Notes: a model not told the origin generated them from the letters alone. Counted from the first letter of the stretch, positions 26,947 through 36,515 are shown. The stretch: 64,000 nt of DNA from Pseudobutyrivibrio sp. OR37 (GCF_900113655.1 NZ_FOQF01000004.1:89379-153378), one strand, 5' to 3'. Numbers and translations are program-made.

Positions 26947-27603
26947 TTAGTAGATGAATTTCTTTATGTAGTTATAAAGCTTATCATTTCCAATTATGTA
27001 GCTGGAATGATCTTCGCCTTTTAAAATCAAAAGCTCTGATTTTGGGATATTTGAGGCAATTTTGACTGTCTCTTTTTCCTTAATACAATCTTTCTCTCCT
27101 GCGATAATCATTGCAGGAATGGAAATACGCTGTAGTTGGGATACATCAATATCTGGCTCCATTAACATCATTAAGGTTCTAGGATCACCTGTTTTTTTGT
27201 ATTCCCTTTTCATTTCTCTTAAATCTCTATGGTGGATGCCCGCAGGATTAAGATTCGCTCCGCAACAAACTATTCTAGAAAGTAACTTGCTTGCCTTTAT
27301 AGCCACCAAAAGGGCTACAATTCCACCATCTGAAAAACCAACTATTGTAGGGTATTCAATGTCCAGGGCTTTAATCAAATTAATAACATCATTAGCCATA
27401 TCAACATAATGATATTCCTTTGGCGTAGCACTTTCGCCATGCCCTCTCAAATCCATGGCATACACGGTGTGTTCTCTGCCCATGGTCTTAACAAGCTCAT
27501 CAAAAATATGATGGTCTTCTTTATTACCATGGATAAGAATAACCGGCGTCCCCTCGCCGGTCTTCTCATAGCATATGACCTGTGAATTTAACTGAATGTA
27601 CAT
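26947..27603 (-). CDS. Alpha/beta hydrolase
   Basis: 218-residue cytoplasmic alpha/beta hydrolase fold. Visible are the oxyanion HGN motif (PVILIHGNKEDH), DLRGHGES, the nucleophile elbow GFSDGG, the acid in GEKD and the catalytic His in EDHSSY. Substrate unknown. The frame extends 15 codons upstream, but the ATG at 27603 follows GAGAGGG and lies 31 bases past the dapB stop. It is probably the last gene of the dapB transcript. Confidence 0.85.
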   Translation of the reverse strand: MYIQLNSQVICYEKTGEGTPVILIHGNKEDHHIFDELVKTMGREHTVYAMDLRGHGESATPKEYHYVDMANDVINLIKALDIEYPTIVGFSDGGIVALLVAIKASKLLSRIVCCGANLNPAGIHHRDLREMKREYKKTGDPRTLMMLMEPDIDVSQLQRISIPAMIIAGEKDCIKEKETVKIASNIPKSELLILKGEDHSSYIIGNDKLYNYIKKFIY

Positions 27604-27634
27604 ATTCAACCCTCTCTTAGAATTAGAATAAGAA

Positions 27635-28396
27635 CTATTTCGCATCAATAACCTGCTTCATGTCATATAATCCTGCTGATTTTCCAGCTAAGAATTTAGC
27701 TGCTTCAACTGCCCCCTTTGCGAAAACACCCTTTGAATAAGCTGTATGCTTAATAGTGATTACCTCATCTAATCCTGCAAAAATCACTTCGTGCTCACCT
27801 ACAATATTTCCGCCACGTACAGCAGATATTCCTATCTCGTTCTTTGGACGCTTCTCTCTTCTATCTGCTCTACCATATACATAATCATATTTTTCATCTA
27901 GTGCCTCGTTACATGCATCTGCAAGTGCAAGCGCTGTTCCACTTGGGGCATCTAGCTTTTGGTTGTGATGCTTTTCTACTATCTCAATATCAAAACCGGC
28001 ATCAGCAAAAATCTGTGTAGCCTTCTTGCATAAATCAAAAAGTGTATTAATGCCAAGAGACATATTTGCTGAACGAAGTATACCGCATGACTTGCTAGCC
28101 TTATCTACATGTGCAATCATCTCCTCAGAAAGACCTGTAGTGCATAATACTACGTTTTTCTTATTGCTCTCGCAGTAATCTAAAAGATTATCTACAGCTG
28201 CTGCGTTAGAAAAATCAATAATTACATCGAAATCAACATCAACCTTATCTATAGAATCAAAGACTGGATAATCGTTAGCAACACCTGTAAATTTATCTAC
28301 ACCGGCAACTATTTGGATTTCCTTATCGTCTTTACACAAATCTGTGATAACTCTTCCCATGTGACCATTGCAACCATGCATAACTGCTTTAATCAT
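27635..28396 (-). CDS. dapB: 4-hydroxy-tetrahydrodipicolinate reductase DapB
   Basis: Reduces hydroxy-tetrahydrodipicolinate in lysine and diaminopimelate synthesis. The nucleotide-binding loop is HGCNGHMGR near residues 6-14 and the catalytic stretch EKHHNQKLDAPSGTA holds the His-His-Lys residues. At 253 residues its length is normal. A GTG at 28405 opens the frame, but GAGG sits eight bases before the ATG at 28396, which is chosen. dapA is not adjacent. Confidence 0.95.
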   Translation of the reverse strand: MIKAVMHGCNGHMGRVITDLCKDDKEIQIVAGVDKFTGVANDYPVFDSIDKVDVDFDVIIDFSNAAAVDNLLDYCESNKKNVVLCTTGLSEEMIAHVDKASKSCGILRSANMSLGINTLFDLCKKATQIFADAGFDIEIVEKHHNQKLDAPSGTALALADACNEALDEKYDYVYGRADRREKRPKNEIGISAVRGGNIVGEHEVIFAGLDEVITIKHTAYSKGVFAKGAVEAAKFLAGKSAGLYDMKQVIDAK

Positions 28397-28454
28397 TCTT
28401 TTCACCTCATATTCTACTTTTAACTAAGTTTATTAAAAGTCACTATAAAATACA

Positions 28455-28481
28455 AGAGCCAGAGGTTATTTCTCTGACTCT
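28455..28481 (-). terminator. Imperfect terminator overlapping the cobO stop
   Basis: AGAGTCAGAGA ... CCTCTGGCTCT stem on the minus strand followed by a T-rich tract; the cobO stop codon lies in the loop. Confidence 0.55.
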
Positions 28482-28945
28482 AATCTTAATACACTATCTG
28501 CTATTTCATATAAGCCTTCAGACATATTCTGGCCAGTAAGGATAACATTTGTAGCAATTGATTTACCCTCAAGAGCTCCTGTAATATCATCCTCGGACAC
28601 AATGCCCTCATCCAATACTCCAAGAACCTCATCTAGTATAAGCAAATCGCATTCGCCTGTTCCTAATACCTTTCTGGCATAGTTCAAGCCATTAAGAATG
28701 TTAATCTTTTCTTCCTGCTTCTGCTCCTCTGTGAGATTCTCAAAGCCGTCCTTGGAACGCTCAAATCTGAAAAGCTTGATTTCAGGCTCAAGCTTTTCAA
28801 AATATTCTGTATTTGTCTCTGATTTAAGAAACTGTATTATAATGCACTTTTTGCCCTGTGATGCAAAGCGAATGGCATTTCCAAGTGCTGCTGCGGATTT
28901 TCCTTGTCCATTACCGTAGTATACTTGTATAGTTCCCTTTTCCAT
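28466..28945 (-). CDS. cobO: Corrinoid adenosyltransferase (BtuR/CobO family)
   Basis: Transfers adenosyl to cob(I)alamin or cob(I)yrinic acid diamide. The 159-residue P-loop protein has GNGQGKSAAA near residues 11-20 and LLILDEVLGVLDEG with the family's Asp-Glu. It starts seven bases after typA and is probably co-transcribed with it, which is not an obvious functional pairing. It implies use of adenosylcobalamin. Confidence 0.92.
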   Translation of the reverse strand: MEKGTIQVYYGNGQGKSAAALGNAIRFASQGKKCIIIQFLKSETNTEYFEKLEPEIKLFRFERSKDGFENLTEEQKQEEKINILNGLNYARKVLGTGECDLLILDEVLGVLDEGIVSEDDITGALEGKSIATNVILTGQNMSEGLYEIADSVLRLESEK

Positions 28946-28952
28946 GATTCTC

Positions 28953-30785
28953 CTACTTTCTAATGCTAGCTCTCTTTCTCATTAGTGGATCAAGTATTCT
29001 CTTTCTAATTCTGAGAGATTCAGGAGTTACCTCCAAAAGCTCATCAACATCAATAAAGTCAAGTGCCTGCTCAAGGCTTAATACTCTAGGTGGTACAAGT
29101 GTAAGAGCCTCATCAGCTGATGATGAACGTGTATTTGTAAGATGCTTCTTCTTACATACGTTAAGCTCGATATCCTCGGCACGTGAGCTCTGGCCGATAA
29201 CCATACCAGAATAAACCTTCTCGCCTGGTCCGATAAATAAAGTACCACGCTCCTGAGCTGAGAATAAACCATAAGTAACTGACTCACCAGTCTCGAAAGC
29301 AATAAGTGAACCCTGCTTACGATAAGCAATGTCACCCTTGTATGGCTCATAGCCTTCGAAAATAGTGTTGATGATTCCGTTACCCTTTGTATCTGTCATG
29401 AATTCTCCACGGTATCCAATAAGACCACGTGCAGGAATCTTAAACTCAATTCTTGTGTAACCACCTGTGATAGGTGTCATGTTCTGAAGCTCACCCTTAC
29501 GCTGTGAAAGCTTCTCGATAACTGCTCCTGTAAATTCATCAGGAACATCTACATAAGCGCGTTCCATTGGCTCAAGCTTACGTCCCTTTTCATCTGTATG
29601 ATAAAGAACCTCTGCCTTTGATACGGCAAACTCAAAGCCTTCACGACGCATGTTTTCAATAAGTACTGATAAGTGAAGCTCACCACGACCAGAAACCTTT
29701 AGTGAATCTGGTGAATCTGTATCCTCCACTCTAAGTGAAACGTCTGTGTTTAATTCCTTCATAAGACGCTCACGAATGTGACGTGATGTTACATACTTAC
29801 CTTCCTGACCAGCAAGTGGACTATCATTTACAATGAAGTTCATTGAAATAGTAGGCTCGGAAATCTTCTGGAAAGGAATTGGATTTGGTGCATCAACTGC
29901 ACAAATTGTATCACCAATGTGGATATCTGAAATACCAGAAATCGCAACGATTGAACCGATATTTGCTTCATCTACATCTACTTTATTTAATCCATCATAT
30001 TCAAAAAGCTTTGAAATACGAACCTTATTGCTCTTCTCAGGATCATGTGCATTTACAACAATAGCATCCTGATTTACCTTAATAGAACCATTTTCAACCT
30101 TACCGATACCGATACGTCCAACATATTCATTGTAATCGATTGTTGAAATAAGAACCTGTGTAGGTGCTTCTGGATCACCAGTTGGAGCTGGAATGTAATC
30201 TACGATTGTCTCGAAGAGAGCTGTCATATCCTTATGCTCTTCGTCAAGACTCTTCATAGCATAACCTTCCTTGGCACTTGCATAAATGAATGGGCAATCA
30301 AGCTGCTCATCAGATGCATCAAGATCCATGAAAAGCTCTAATACTTCATCGATAACTTCATCTGGACGTGCCTCTGGTCTATCGATTTTGTTGATACAAA
30401 CGATAACAGGTAAATCCAAATCAAGAGCCTTCATAAGAACGAACTTTGTCTGAGGCATTGCGCCTTCGAAAGCATCTACAACAAGAACAACACCGTTAAC
30501 CATCTTAAGTACACGCTCTACCTCGCCACCGAAATCGGCATGGCCTGGTGTATCGATAATGTTAATCTTTGTATTCTTGTAGTAAACTGCTGTATTCTTT
30601 GAAAGAATAGTGATACCACGCTCACGCTCAATATCATTTGAGTCCATGACACGCTCTGCAACTTCCTGGTTCTCTCTGAATACACCAGACTGCTTTAAAA
30701 GCTCATCTACAAGTGTAGTTTTACCATGGTCAACGTGTGCAATAATTGCAATGTTTCTAATATCTTCTCTACTCTGTACTGACAT
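28953..30785 (-). CDS. typA: Ribosome-associated GTPase TypA/BipA
   Basis: EF-G-like translational GTPase that assists ribosome assembly under stress. G1 is AHVDHGKTT (16-24), G2 ERGIT, G3 [11 protein letters not shown] and G4 NKIDR; the family-specific C-terminal domain is present (610 residues). AAGGA precedes the ATG. Its upstream region consists of palindromic element B, so the leader or promoter may involve that element. Confidence 0.96.
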   Translation of the reverse strand: MSVQSREDIRNIAIIAHVDHGKTTLVDELLKQSGVFRENQEVAERVMDSNDIERERGITILSKNTAVYYKNTKINIIDTPGHADFGGEVERVLKMVNGVVLVVDAFEGAMPQTKFVLMKALDLDLPVIVCINKIDRPEARPDEVIDEVLELFMDLDASDEQLDCPFIYASAKEGYAMKSLDEEHKDMTALFETIVDYIPAPTGDPEAPTQVLISTIDYNEYVGRIGIGKVENGSIKVNQDAIVVNAHDPEKSNKVRISKLFEYDGLNKVDVDEANIGSIVAISGISDIHIGDTICAVDAPNPIPFQKISEPTISMNFIVNDSPLAGQEGKYVTSRHIRERLMKELNTDVSLRVEDTDSPDSLKVSGRGELHLSVLIENMRREGFEFAVSKAEVLYHTDEKGRKLEPMERAYVDVPDEFTGAVIEKLSQRKGELQNMTPITGGYTRIEFKIPARGLIGYRGEFMTDTKGNGIINTIFEGYEPYKGDIAYRKQGSLIAFETGESVTYGLFSAQERGTLFIGPGEKVYSGMVIGQSSRAEDIELNVCKKKHLTNTRSSSADEALTLVPPRVLSLEQALDFIDVDELLEVTPESLRIRKRILDPLMRKRASIRK

Positions 30786-30843
30786 AAAATTTCCTTTTCT
30801 ACTGCATATCTCTAGGTACCGTAAAAACCCCTGGTCCTAGTCC

Positions 30844-31053
30844 GCTGGTTACGCTAACAAGTGGTCTTATAGTTTTTCAAGCTCCCGCAAGCCATCTCCC
30901 ATTGGAGCCAAGGGAACCTCCCTAAAGGGTCCCTCCTTAACTCCATGGGGGTCTTCGTTCCACTTCGGTCGTTGCTAAGCAAAGGTCCACTGGACCTTTA
31001 GCAACCTCTTGCTCGCGCTTACCAACGTTGAGAGCCACTTGTTATCTACCAGC
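30844..31053. repeat. Palindromic intergenic element B
   Basis: Ends GCTGGT..TAACAAGTGG (30844-30864) and GCCACTTGTTA..ACCAGC (31034-31053) are inverted repeats. The core GCTCCCGCAAGCCATCTCCC (from 30881) and TTGCTCGCGCTTACCAAC (31009-31026) match A, and 30909-30942 is identical to 20246-20279. Compared with A it carries an extra inserted hairpin, GTTGCTAA..AAAGGTCC / GGACCTTT..TTAGCAAC-like, at 30971-31005. It lies between serS and typA, beside element C, with 30786-30843 and 31054-31086 holding no recognised gene. Confidence 0.8.
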
Positions 31054-31086
31054 TCACTTAAAATCGTTATTTGGTAATTTAGAATA

Positions 31087-31206
31087 CGTGGCAACATAAC
31101 CTACGCGAGCGCGAGCAGGAGGGCCCCATACCGAGTGAGGAGCTACCGCACCGGAGCGGCAGTATGGGAGATGGCCTGCGGGAGCACGGAGTACTATGAT
31201 GCCACG
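31087..31206. repeat. Palindromic intergenic element C (inverted relative to A and B)
   Basis: Terminal inverted repeats CGTGGCAACATA (31087-31098) and TATGATGCCACG (31195-31206) match with one mismatch. Read on the minus strand it holds TGCTCCCGCAGGCCATCTCC and ATGGGGCCCTCCTGCTCGCG, the same stem core as element A, but the apical part between them is a different sequence. It sits 34 bases from B in the opposite orientation. Confidence 0.78.
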
Positions 31207-31221
31207 TTCAAAACTCTACGA

Positions 31222-32511
31222 TTACTTAGTAGGAACGAGTTCGGTTTTGCCGCCCATGTATGGCTGAAGTGCCTTAGGGATGGCTACGCTACCGTCTGCG
31301 CGAAGGTTGTTCTCCAAGAATGCGATAAGCATACGTGGTGGAGCAACAACTGTGTTGTTAAGTGTGTGTGCGAAGTACTTTGTACCATCCTCACCCTTAA
31401 CACGAATCTTAAGACGACGTGCCTGTGCATCGCCAAGGTTAGAGCAGCTACCAACTTCGAAGTACTTCTTCTGACGTGGTGACCAAGCCTCAACGTCGCA
31501 AGACTTAACCTTAAGATCTGCAAGATCTCCTGAACAGCACTCAAGTGTACGTACAGGAATATCTAAGCTACGGAATAAATCTACTGTATTGTTCCAGAGA
31601 ATATCATAGTACTTCTTTGATTCCTCTGGCTTGCAGACAACAATCATTTCCTGCTTCTCGAACTGGTGAATACGATAAACACCACGCTCTTCAATACCGT
31701 GTGCGCCCTTTTCCTTACGGAAGCATGGGCTGTAGCTTGTAAGTGTATAAGGTAAATTAGCTTCATCATTAAGAGTATCGATGAACTTACCAATCATTGA
31801 GTGCTCTGATGTACCGATGAGGTATAAATCCTCGCCCTCAATCTTGTACATCATGGCATCCATTTCCTCGAATGACATAACACCAGTAACTACGTTTGAA
31901 CGAATCATGAAAGGTGGAATGCAATATGTAAATCCTCTATCAATCATGAAATCACGAGCATAAGAAATAACTGCTGAGTGAAGACGAGCAATATCTCCCA
32001 TTAAGTAATAGAAGCCATTACCTGCAACCTTACCTGCAGCATCTAAATCGATACCATTGAAGCGTTCCATAATATCTGTATGATATGGAATCTCGAAATC
32101 AGGAACAACTGGTTCACCAAACTTTTCGATTTCTACATTGCAAGAATCATCTGGGCCGATTGGAACTGAAGGATCGATAATGTTAGGAATCTTCATCATG
32201 ATTTCCTCTACCTTATCAGCAAGCTCCTTTTCAACTGGCTCTAATTCCTTAATCTTCTGCTTAAGCTCGGCTACCTCTGCCTTTGCTGCCTCGGCCTCTT
32301 CCTTCTTGCCCTGAGCCATAAGAGCACCAATCTGCTTTGATGCCTTATTCATCTCAGAACGCATGTCATCAGCCTGCTGCTGTGTAGCACGTCTCTTGTC
32401 ATCAAGCTCGATGACCTCGTCAACGAGGCCAAGCTTGTGCTCCTGGAATTTCTTTTTAATGTTTTCTTTTACTGCGTCTGGATTCTCACGTAAAAACTTA
32501 ATGTCTATCAT
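31222..32511 (-). CDS. serS: Seryl-tRNA synthetase
   Basis: Charges tRNA-Ser. An N-terminal coiled coil (about 30-100, Lys/Glu/Ala-rich) precedes the class II core; motif 2 appears around SPCFRKEKGAHG and EERGVYRIHQFEKQE and motif 3 in ALQPYMGG with the preceding NNLRADGSVAIP. Length 429 is normal. It starts 21 bases after secDF. No T-box leader is seen in front of it. Confidence 0.97.
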   Translation of the reverse strand: MIDIKFLRENPDAVKENIKKKFQEHKLGLVDEVIELDDKRRATQQQADDMRSEMNKASKQIGALMAQGKKEEAEAAKAEVAELKQKIKELEPVEKELADKVEEIMMKIPNIIDPSVPIGPDDSCNVEIEKFGEPVVPDFEIPYHTDIMERFNGIDLDAAGKVAGNGFYYLMGDIARLHSAVISYARDFMIDRGFTYCIPPFMIRSNVVTGVMSFEEMDAMMYKIEGEDLYLIGTSEHSMIGKFIDTLNDEANLPYTLTSYSPCFRKEKGAHGIEERGVYRIHQFEKQEMIVVCKPEESKKYYDILWNNTVDLFRSLDIPVRTLECCSGDLADLKVKSCDVEAWSPRQKKYFEVGSCSNLGDAQARRLKIRVKGEDGTKYFAHTLNNTVVAPPRMLIAFLENNLRADGSVAIPKALQPYMGGKTELVPTK

Positions 32512-32532
32512 TTCTAATCTCCTAATCTAATC

Positions 32533-34818
32533 TTAGTTCTTCTTAGCAATCTTAACCTTCATAATGTACCAAAGCTGTGTTGCAATGAAGATAGATGAAT
32601 ATGTACCAGCAATTACACCAGCAAGAAGTGGTAATGCAAACTCTCTGATTGATGAAACACCAAGGATGAGAAGCATAAGTACCATGATTGCTGTAGTAAT
32701 AGATGTTGAAATACTACGTGATAATGTCTGTGCTAATGAGCTATTGCAAAGCTCTGCAAGATTCTCGGCTGTCTCTGTTCTGATAGCCTTGTGGTTTTCT
32801 CTGATACGGTCAAATACAACGATTGTATCGTTAACTGAATATCCGATAACTGTAAGCATACATGCAATAAATGCTGAGCCAACAGAAATACGAGCGAATG
32901 CATAAAGCGCAAGTACAATAAGTACATCGTGGATAAGTGCAATAATTGCAGATGATGCAAATCTAAGATCCTTAAATCTGAACCAAATATAAACAAGCAT
33001 GCAAAGTACTGCAACAATAACAGCGATTGTAGACTGGCTACGCATTTCACCTGAGATTGTAGATCCAATACTCTGAGAAGTGATTGACTCTTCCTTAACA
33101 GAGAACTTGCTCTCGAGCATTTCGTTAAGTGAGCTTCTCTCTTCAAGTGTAAGTGTACGTGTCTTGAAGATTGCCTGATTGCTTCCATCTACTGTTGTAG
33201 TCTGGATGCTTCCCTCGCTGATTCCAAGTGTATCAGCGATTTCTGGAACAACCTTAGCATCTAAATCTGAAAGTGAGTATGTCTCGTTGAAATCTACTGT
33301 TGTAGATGTACCACCTAAGAACTCAAGAGAGTAGTTAAGACCTCTACCATCCTTAGCCTTGAATATACCCATTGTAATAAAGCCTGCTGCAATAATTGCA
33401 ACTGAAACTGTCATGAAGATGGCCTTCTTTGCTACGAAGTCGAACTTTGTAGGCTCCTTAGCCATTCCGTATGCCTTTGGTGAACGAACGCCAAGTGCAT
33501 AGAAGGAATTCATAAGAATTCTTGTAATAACAAGTGCTGTAAACATTGATAAAACAACACCAAGTGCAAGTGTGATAGCAAATCCCTTAACTGTACCTGA
33601 ACCAAGTACGCCAAGAACTGCTGCTGCGATAAGTGTTGTGATGTTACCATCTAAGATAGCTGATAAAGCCTTTGAGAAACCTGTCTCAATAGCTGAAATA
33701 ACTGGACGGCCAGCCTTGATTTCCTCACGGATACGAGCGAAGCAGATAACGTTAGCATCTACCGCCATACCGATTGAAAGAATCATACCTGCGATACCAG
33801 GAAGTGTAAGTGTAATATCAAATGCCTTGAGAATGCTAATAAGCATTGCTGTGTAAAGTGCAAGTGCAAGTGAAGCAACAACACCTGGTACAAAATACAT
33901 TGCAATTAAGAAGATCATAACTACAACAAGACCAACGCCTGCTGCAATAAGTGATGTACGAAGTGCATCTGAACCAAGCTGAGCACCTACCACCTGTGAC
34001 TCTAATTCTGTAAGCTCGATATCAAGACCACCGATACGAATATATGAAGCAAGCTTATCAGCTGCATCAAAATCTTCCATACCCTCGATTACACAGTTAC
34101 CATTTGTGATAGCTGAATTAACCTTTGGAACTGAAACAAACTGACCATCATAGTAGATACCGATTGTATCGCCTGAAGCAACTGCTGCCTTTGTAGCTTC
34201 TGCAAAAGCCTTTGTTCCTTCATCATCGAATGTAAGCTGAACTACATACTCTGTAGCATTTGTAGTCTGATTTGTCTGTGAACCAGCCTGTGAGCTCTTA
34301 ACATTCTTACCAGTTGCGATAACAGAACCGTTATCAATAAGTGTCTGGATATCGTAATTTAATACATATCCTGGAACACCATTTTCATCTGTGCCGTAAG
34401 AATAGTTTTCTGTACCCTCGCTGTCTTTCTGAGCGATGAAGTAAAGTGTACCTGGAGTACCAAGCTCCTCTAAAAGAGCGTTAGCATCTGAAACACCAGG
34501 AATTTCTACTGTGATACGCTTATCGCCTACACGATAAACATTTGCTTCTGTTGTTGAGCTTTCTTCGCCCAAGTCATTTTCGATACGCTGCTGGAGCTTA
34601 AGGATTGTATCCTGCATCTGCTCATCTGTTGGTGTCTTACCAACTGCTTCGTAAGTGATGGAAACACCACCATCCAAATCCAAACCAAGCTTTAAGCTGT
34701 CTGCATTTTCCTTAATTGTGCCTGAAAGAACTATAGCTGCATAGTATCCTAATAACCCAAGGATTACTACAAACGCTACTAGCCAGGCAATACCCTGTCC
34801 CTTTTTTAAACGTTTCAT
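32533..34818 (-). CDS. secDF: Fused protein-export membrane protein SecDF
   Basis: Proton-driven accessory of the Sec translocon, with SecD and SecF fused in one 761-residue chain. SecD half: TM near 10-30, extracellular P1 region, then DLDGGVSI and the SVVGAQLG, PGIAGMILSIGMAVDANV stretches; SecF half starts near 460 (FDFVAKKAIFM) with LEFLGGTSTTVDF and GYSVNDTIVVFDRIRE. The ATG at 34818 has AGGAG seven bases upstream. SecD/SecF commonly lie next to the SCIFF genes in clostridia (context knowledge), as here. Confidence 0.95.
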   Translation of the reverse strand: MKRLKKGQGIAWLVAFVVILGLLGYYAAIVLSGTIKENADSLKLGLDLDGGVSITYEAVGKTPTDEQMQDTILKLQQRIENDLGEESSTTEANVYRVGDKRITVEIPGVSDANALLEELGTPGTLYFIAQKDSEGTENYSYGTDENGVPGYVLNYDIQTLIDNGSVIATGKNVKSSQAGSQTNQTTNATEYVVQLTFDDEGTKAFAEATKAAVASGDTIGIYYDGQFVSVPKVNSAITNGNCVIEGMEDFDAADKLASYIRIGGLDIELTELESQVVGAQLGSDALRTSLIAAGVGLVVVMIFLIAMYFVPGVVASLALALYTAMLISILKAFDITLTLPGIAGMILSIGMAVDANVICFARIREEIKAGRPVISAIETGFSKALSAILDGNITTLIAAAVLGVLGSGTVKGFAITLALGVVLSMFTALVITRILMNSFYALGVRSPKAYGMAKEPTKFDFVAKKAIFMTVSVAIIAAGFITMGIFKAKDGRGLNYSLEFLGGTSTTVDFNETYSLSDLDAKVVPEIADTLGISEGSIQTTTVDGSNQAIFKTRTLTLEERSSLNEMLESKFSVKEESITSQSIGSTISGEMRSQSTIAVIVAVLCMLVYIWFRFKDLRFASSAIIALIHDVLIVLALYAFARISVGSAFIACMLTVIGYSVNDTIVVFDRIRENHKAIRTETAENLAELCNSSLAQTLSRSISTSITTAIMVLMLLILGVSSIREFALPLLAGVIAGTYSSIFIATQLWYIMKVKIAKKN

Positions 34819-34901
34819 AATCATTCTCCTATCTTATTTTTATGTGCTGAAATTTGTGTAAGCTTCGCTTACCAGAATGCTGTAAGATTGCCTTTAGTAA
34901 T

Positions 34902-36278
34902 CTACTCACATTCCTGTTCGCTTTTGTGAACCTTAAGAGCAATAGCACATTCGATACGTTTTTTCTGTAGCTCACAGCCTACATGATAATTTCCAAGGAT
35001 GCTTCCTGTGAAATTATAAGCATTTGCTGCGCAGCCGCCACTACAATAAAATCTAGCAAAGCAATTTCTACATTCTTCCTTTGCATATACATTGCAATGC
35101 TTAAACTGATTAACGACGTCTGTCTTCTGTACCCCATGCCAAACATCGCCAAGACAAAAGTCAGTGTTACCAACAAACTGGTGGCATGGATAAAGCTCGC
35201 CAGTAGGTGTTACTGCCAAATATTCTGTTCCGGAGCCGCAACCAGATAATCTCTTATAAACACAAGGGCCACCCTCTAAATCAATCATGAAGTGGAAGAA
35301 ATTGAAATCTTCCTCTGTACCCTGGCGTCTCATCATCTCTGCTGCAAGATTATCATATTCTTCAAAAAGCTTTGGTAAATCTTCCTCGCGGAGTGCGTAG
35401 TCATCTGTTTCCTGTGCTACTACAGGCTCAACACTGATCTGCTTGAAGCCCTCATTGGCAAGATGTAACACGTCCTTTGAAAAATCAAGATTATTTCTAG
35501 TGAAGGTTCCTCTGATGTAGTACTTATCCTGATTTCTAGATTCTGCTAATTCCTTGAACTTTGGCATTACTAATTCATAGCTAGGTGCGCCCTTTCTGAA
35601 TGGTCTCATAAGGTTATGAATCTCTGGACGACCATCGCAGCTAAGAACTACATTGCCCATTTCCTTATTAACAAACTCCTGAACCTCTTCGTTCAATAAA
35701 ACTCCGTTAGTTGTAAGTGTGAAACGGAAGTTTTTGTTGTGTTCCTTTTCGAGAGAACGACCGTAGGCTACTAAATCCTTTACCACCTGCCAGTTCATTA
35801 AAGGCTCGCCGCCAAAGAAATCAACCTCAAGGTTGCGTCTGCTACCTGAATTAGCAACTAGGAAATCTAAAGCCTGCTTTCCTACCTCGTAACTCATAAG
35901 CTCACGCTTACCTGTGTGATATTCGCCTTCTTCTGCGAAGCAATATTTACATGCAAGGTTACAATCGTGTGTGATATGTAAGCATAATGCCTTAACTACT
36001 GTAGGGCGTGCTGAGAAATCTGCAATACGAGGTTCGTAATTGTCCTCTGTGAAAAGGGAACCGTCCTCAATAAGCTGATTTATCTCTGAACGAATTCCTT
36101 CGATTTCTTCTGCAGGAATTTCGCTATGATTCTTTTTAAGAGTTGCGACTGCATCCTCCTCTCCATGCTCCTGCCAGAGAGCTAATAATTCGTATGTAAT
36201 TTCATCTACGACATGGATTGCGCCGCTGTTAATATCTATAACAATGTTATAACCATTGTTCTTAAACTGGTGTATCAC
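34902..36278 (-). CDS. SCIFF radical SAM/SPASM maturase
   Basis: Radical SAM enzyme that makes thioether crosslinks in the SCIFF peptide. The N-terminus resembles a peptide-binding (RRE-like) domain; the SAM cluster motif CNLACKYC is at residues 106-113; FFGGEPLMNW and TTNGVLLN follow; the C-terminal SPASM region supplies many cysteines (GGPC, GCGSGTEYLAV, CHQF, CRNCFARFYCSGGC). At 458 residues it has the family's usual size. It lies 93 bases downstream of its precursor gene. Confidence 0.95.
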   Translation of the reverse strand: MIHQFKNNGYNIVIDINSGAIHVVDEITYELLALWQEHGEEDAVATLKKNHSEIPAEEIEGIRSEINQLIEDGSLFTEDNYEPRIADFSARPTVVKALCLHITHDCNLACKYCFAEEGEYHTGKRELMSYEVGKQALDFLVANSGSRRNLEVDFFGGEPLMNWQVVKDLVAYGRSLEKEHNKNFRFTLTTNGVLLNEEVQEFVNKEMGNVVLSCDGRPEIHNLMRPFRKGAPSYELVMPKFKELAESRNQDKYYIRGTFTRNNLDFSKDVLHLANEGFKQISVEPVVAQETDDYALREEDLPKLFEEYDNLAAEMMRRQGTEEDFNFFHFMIDLEGGPCVYKRLSGCGSGTEYLAVTPTGELYPCHQFVGNTDFCLGDVWHGVQKTDVVNQFKHCNVYAKEECRNCFARFYCSGGCAANAYNFTGSILGNYHVGCELQKKRIECAIALKVHKSEQECE

Positions 36279-36308
36279 TAAAAATAAGTCCTTTCATAAA
36301 CGCACAAT

Positions 36309-36341
36309 AGACCGTTCGCCCTATAATAGGGTGACCGGTCT
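36309..36341 (-). other. Stem-loop between SCIFF precursor and maturase genes
   Basis: AGACCG (36309-36314) with CGGTCT (36336-36341) and CGCCCTAT with ATAGGGTG form a bulged stem between the two genes. No T-run follows on the minus strand. It may stabilise the precursor message or attenuate the maturase (inference). Confidence 0.55.
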
Positions 36342-36371
36342 TGTGGTTAAATAATAAAAATTGTTACAAGA

Positions 36372-36515
36372 TTAGTTCTTGTGCTCACAGCTCTGGTTAC
36401 CAACTGTGCAAGATGTCTTGCAAGCTGACTGGCATGATGTCTGGCACTCGCCACATCCGCCTTCTTTAACTGTGTTCTGTAATCTCTTAGTATTAAGTGT
36501 CTTAATATGCTCCAT
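36372..36515 (-). CDS. SCIFF ribosomal peptide precursor (six cysteines)
   Basis: 47-residue peptide too short for most gene callers. It begins MEHIKTLNTKRLQ and has exactly six cysteines at 21, 24, 28, 32, 36 and 43 in the SCIFF arrangement (CGECQTSCQSACKTSC). AGGAG precedes the ATG. SCIFF is a near-universal clostridial RiPP precursor, crosslinked by the adjacent maturase; its final function is not settled. A promoter lies just upstream. Confidence 0.96.
   Translation of the reverse strand: MEHIKTLNTKRLQNTVKEGGCGECQTSCQSACKTSCTVGNQSCEHKN

Noticed and set aside
31135..31482. Plus-strand open frame across element C and the serS end
   Set aside because: It runs through the palindromic element and antisense to serS with no ribosome site; a chance frame.
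32733..33188. Long minus-strand frame inside secDF
   Set aside because: It is an alternative frame of the secDF coding sequence, with low-complexity translation and no SD.
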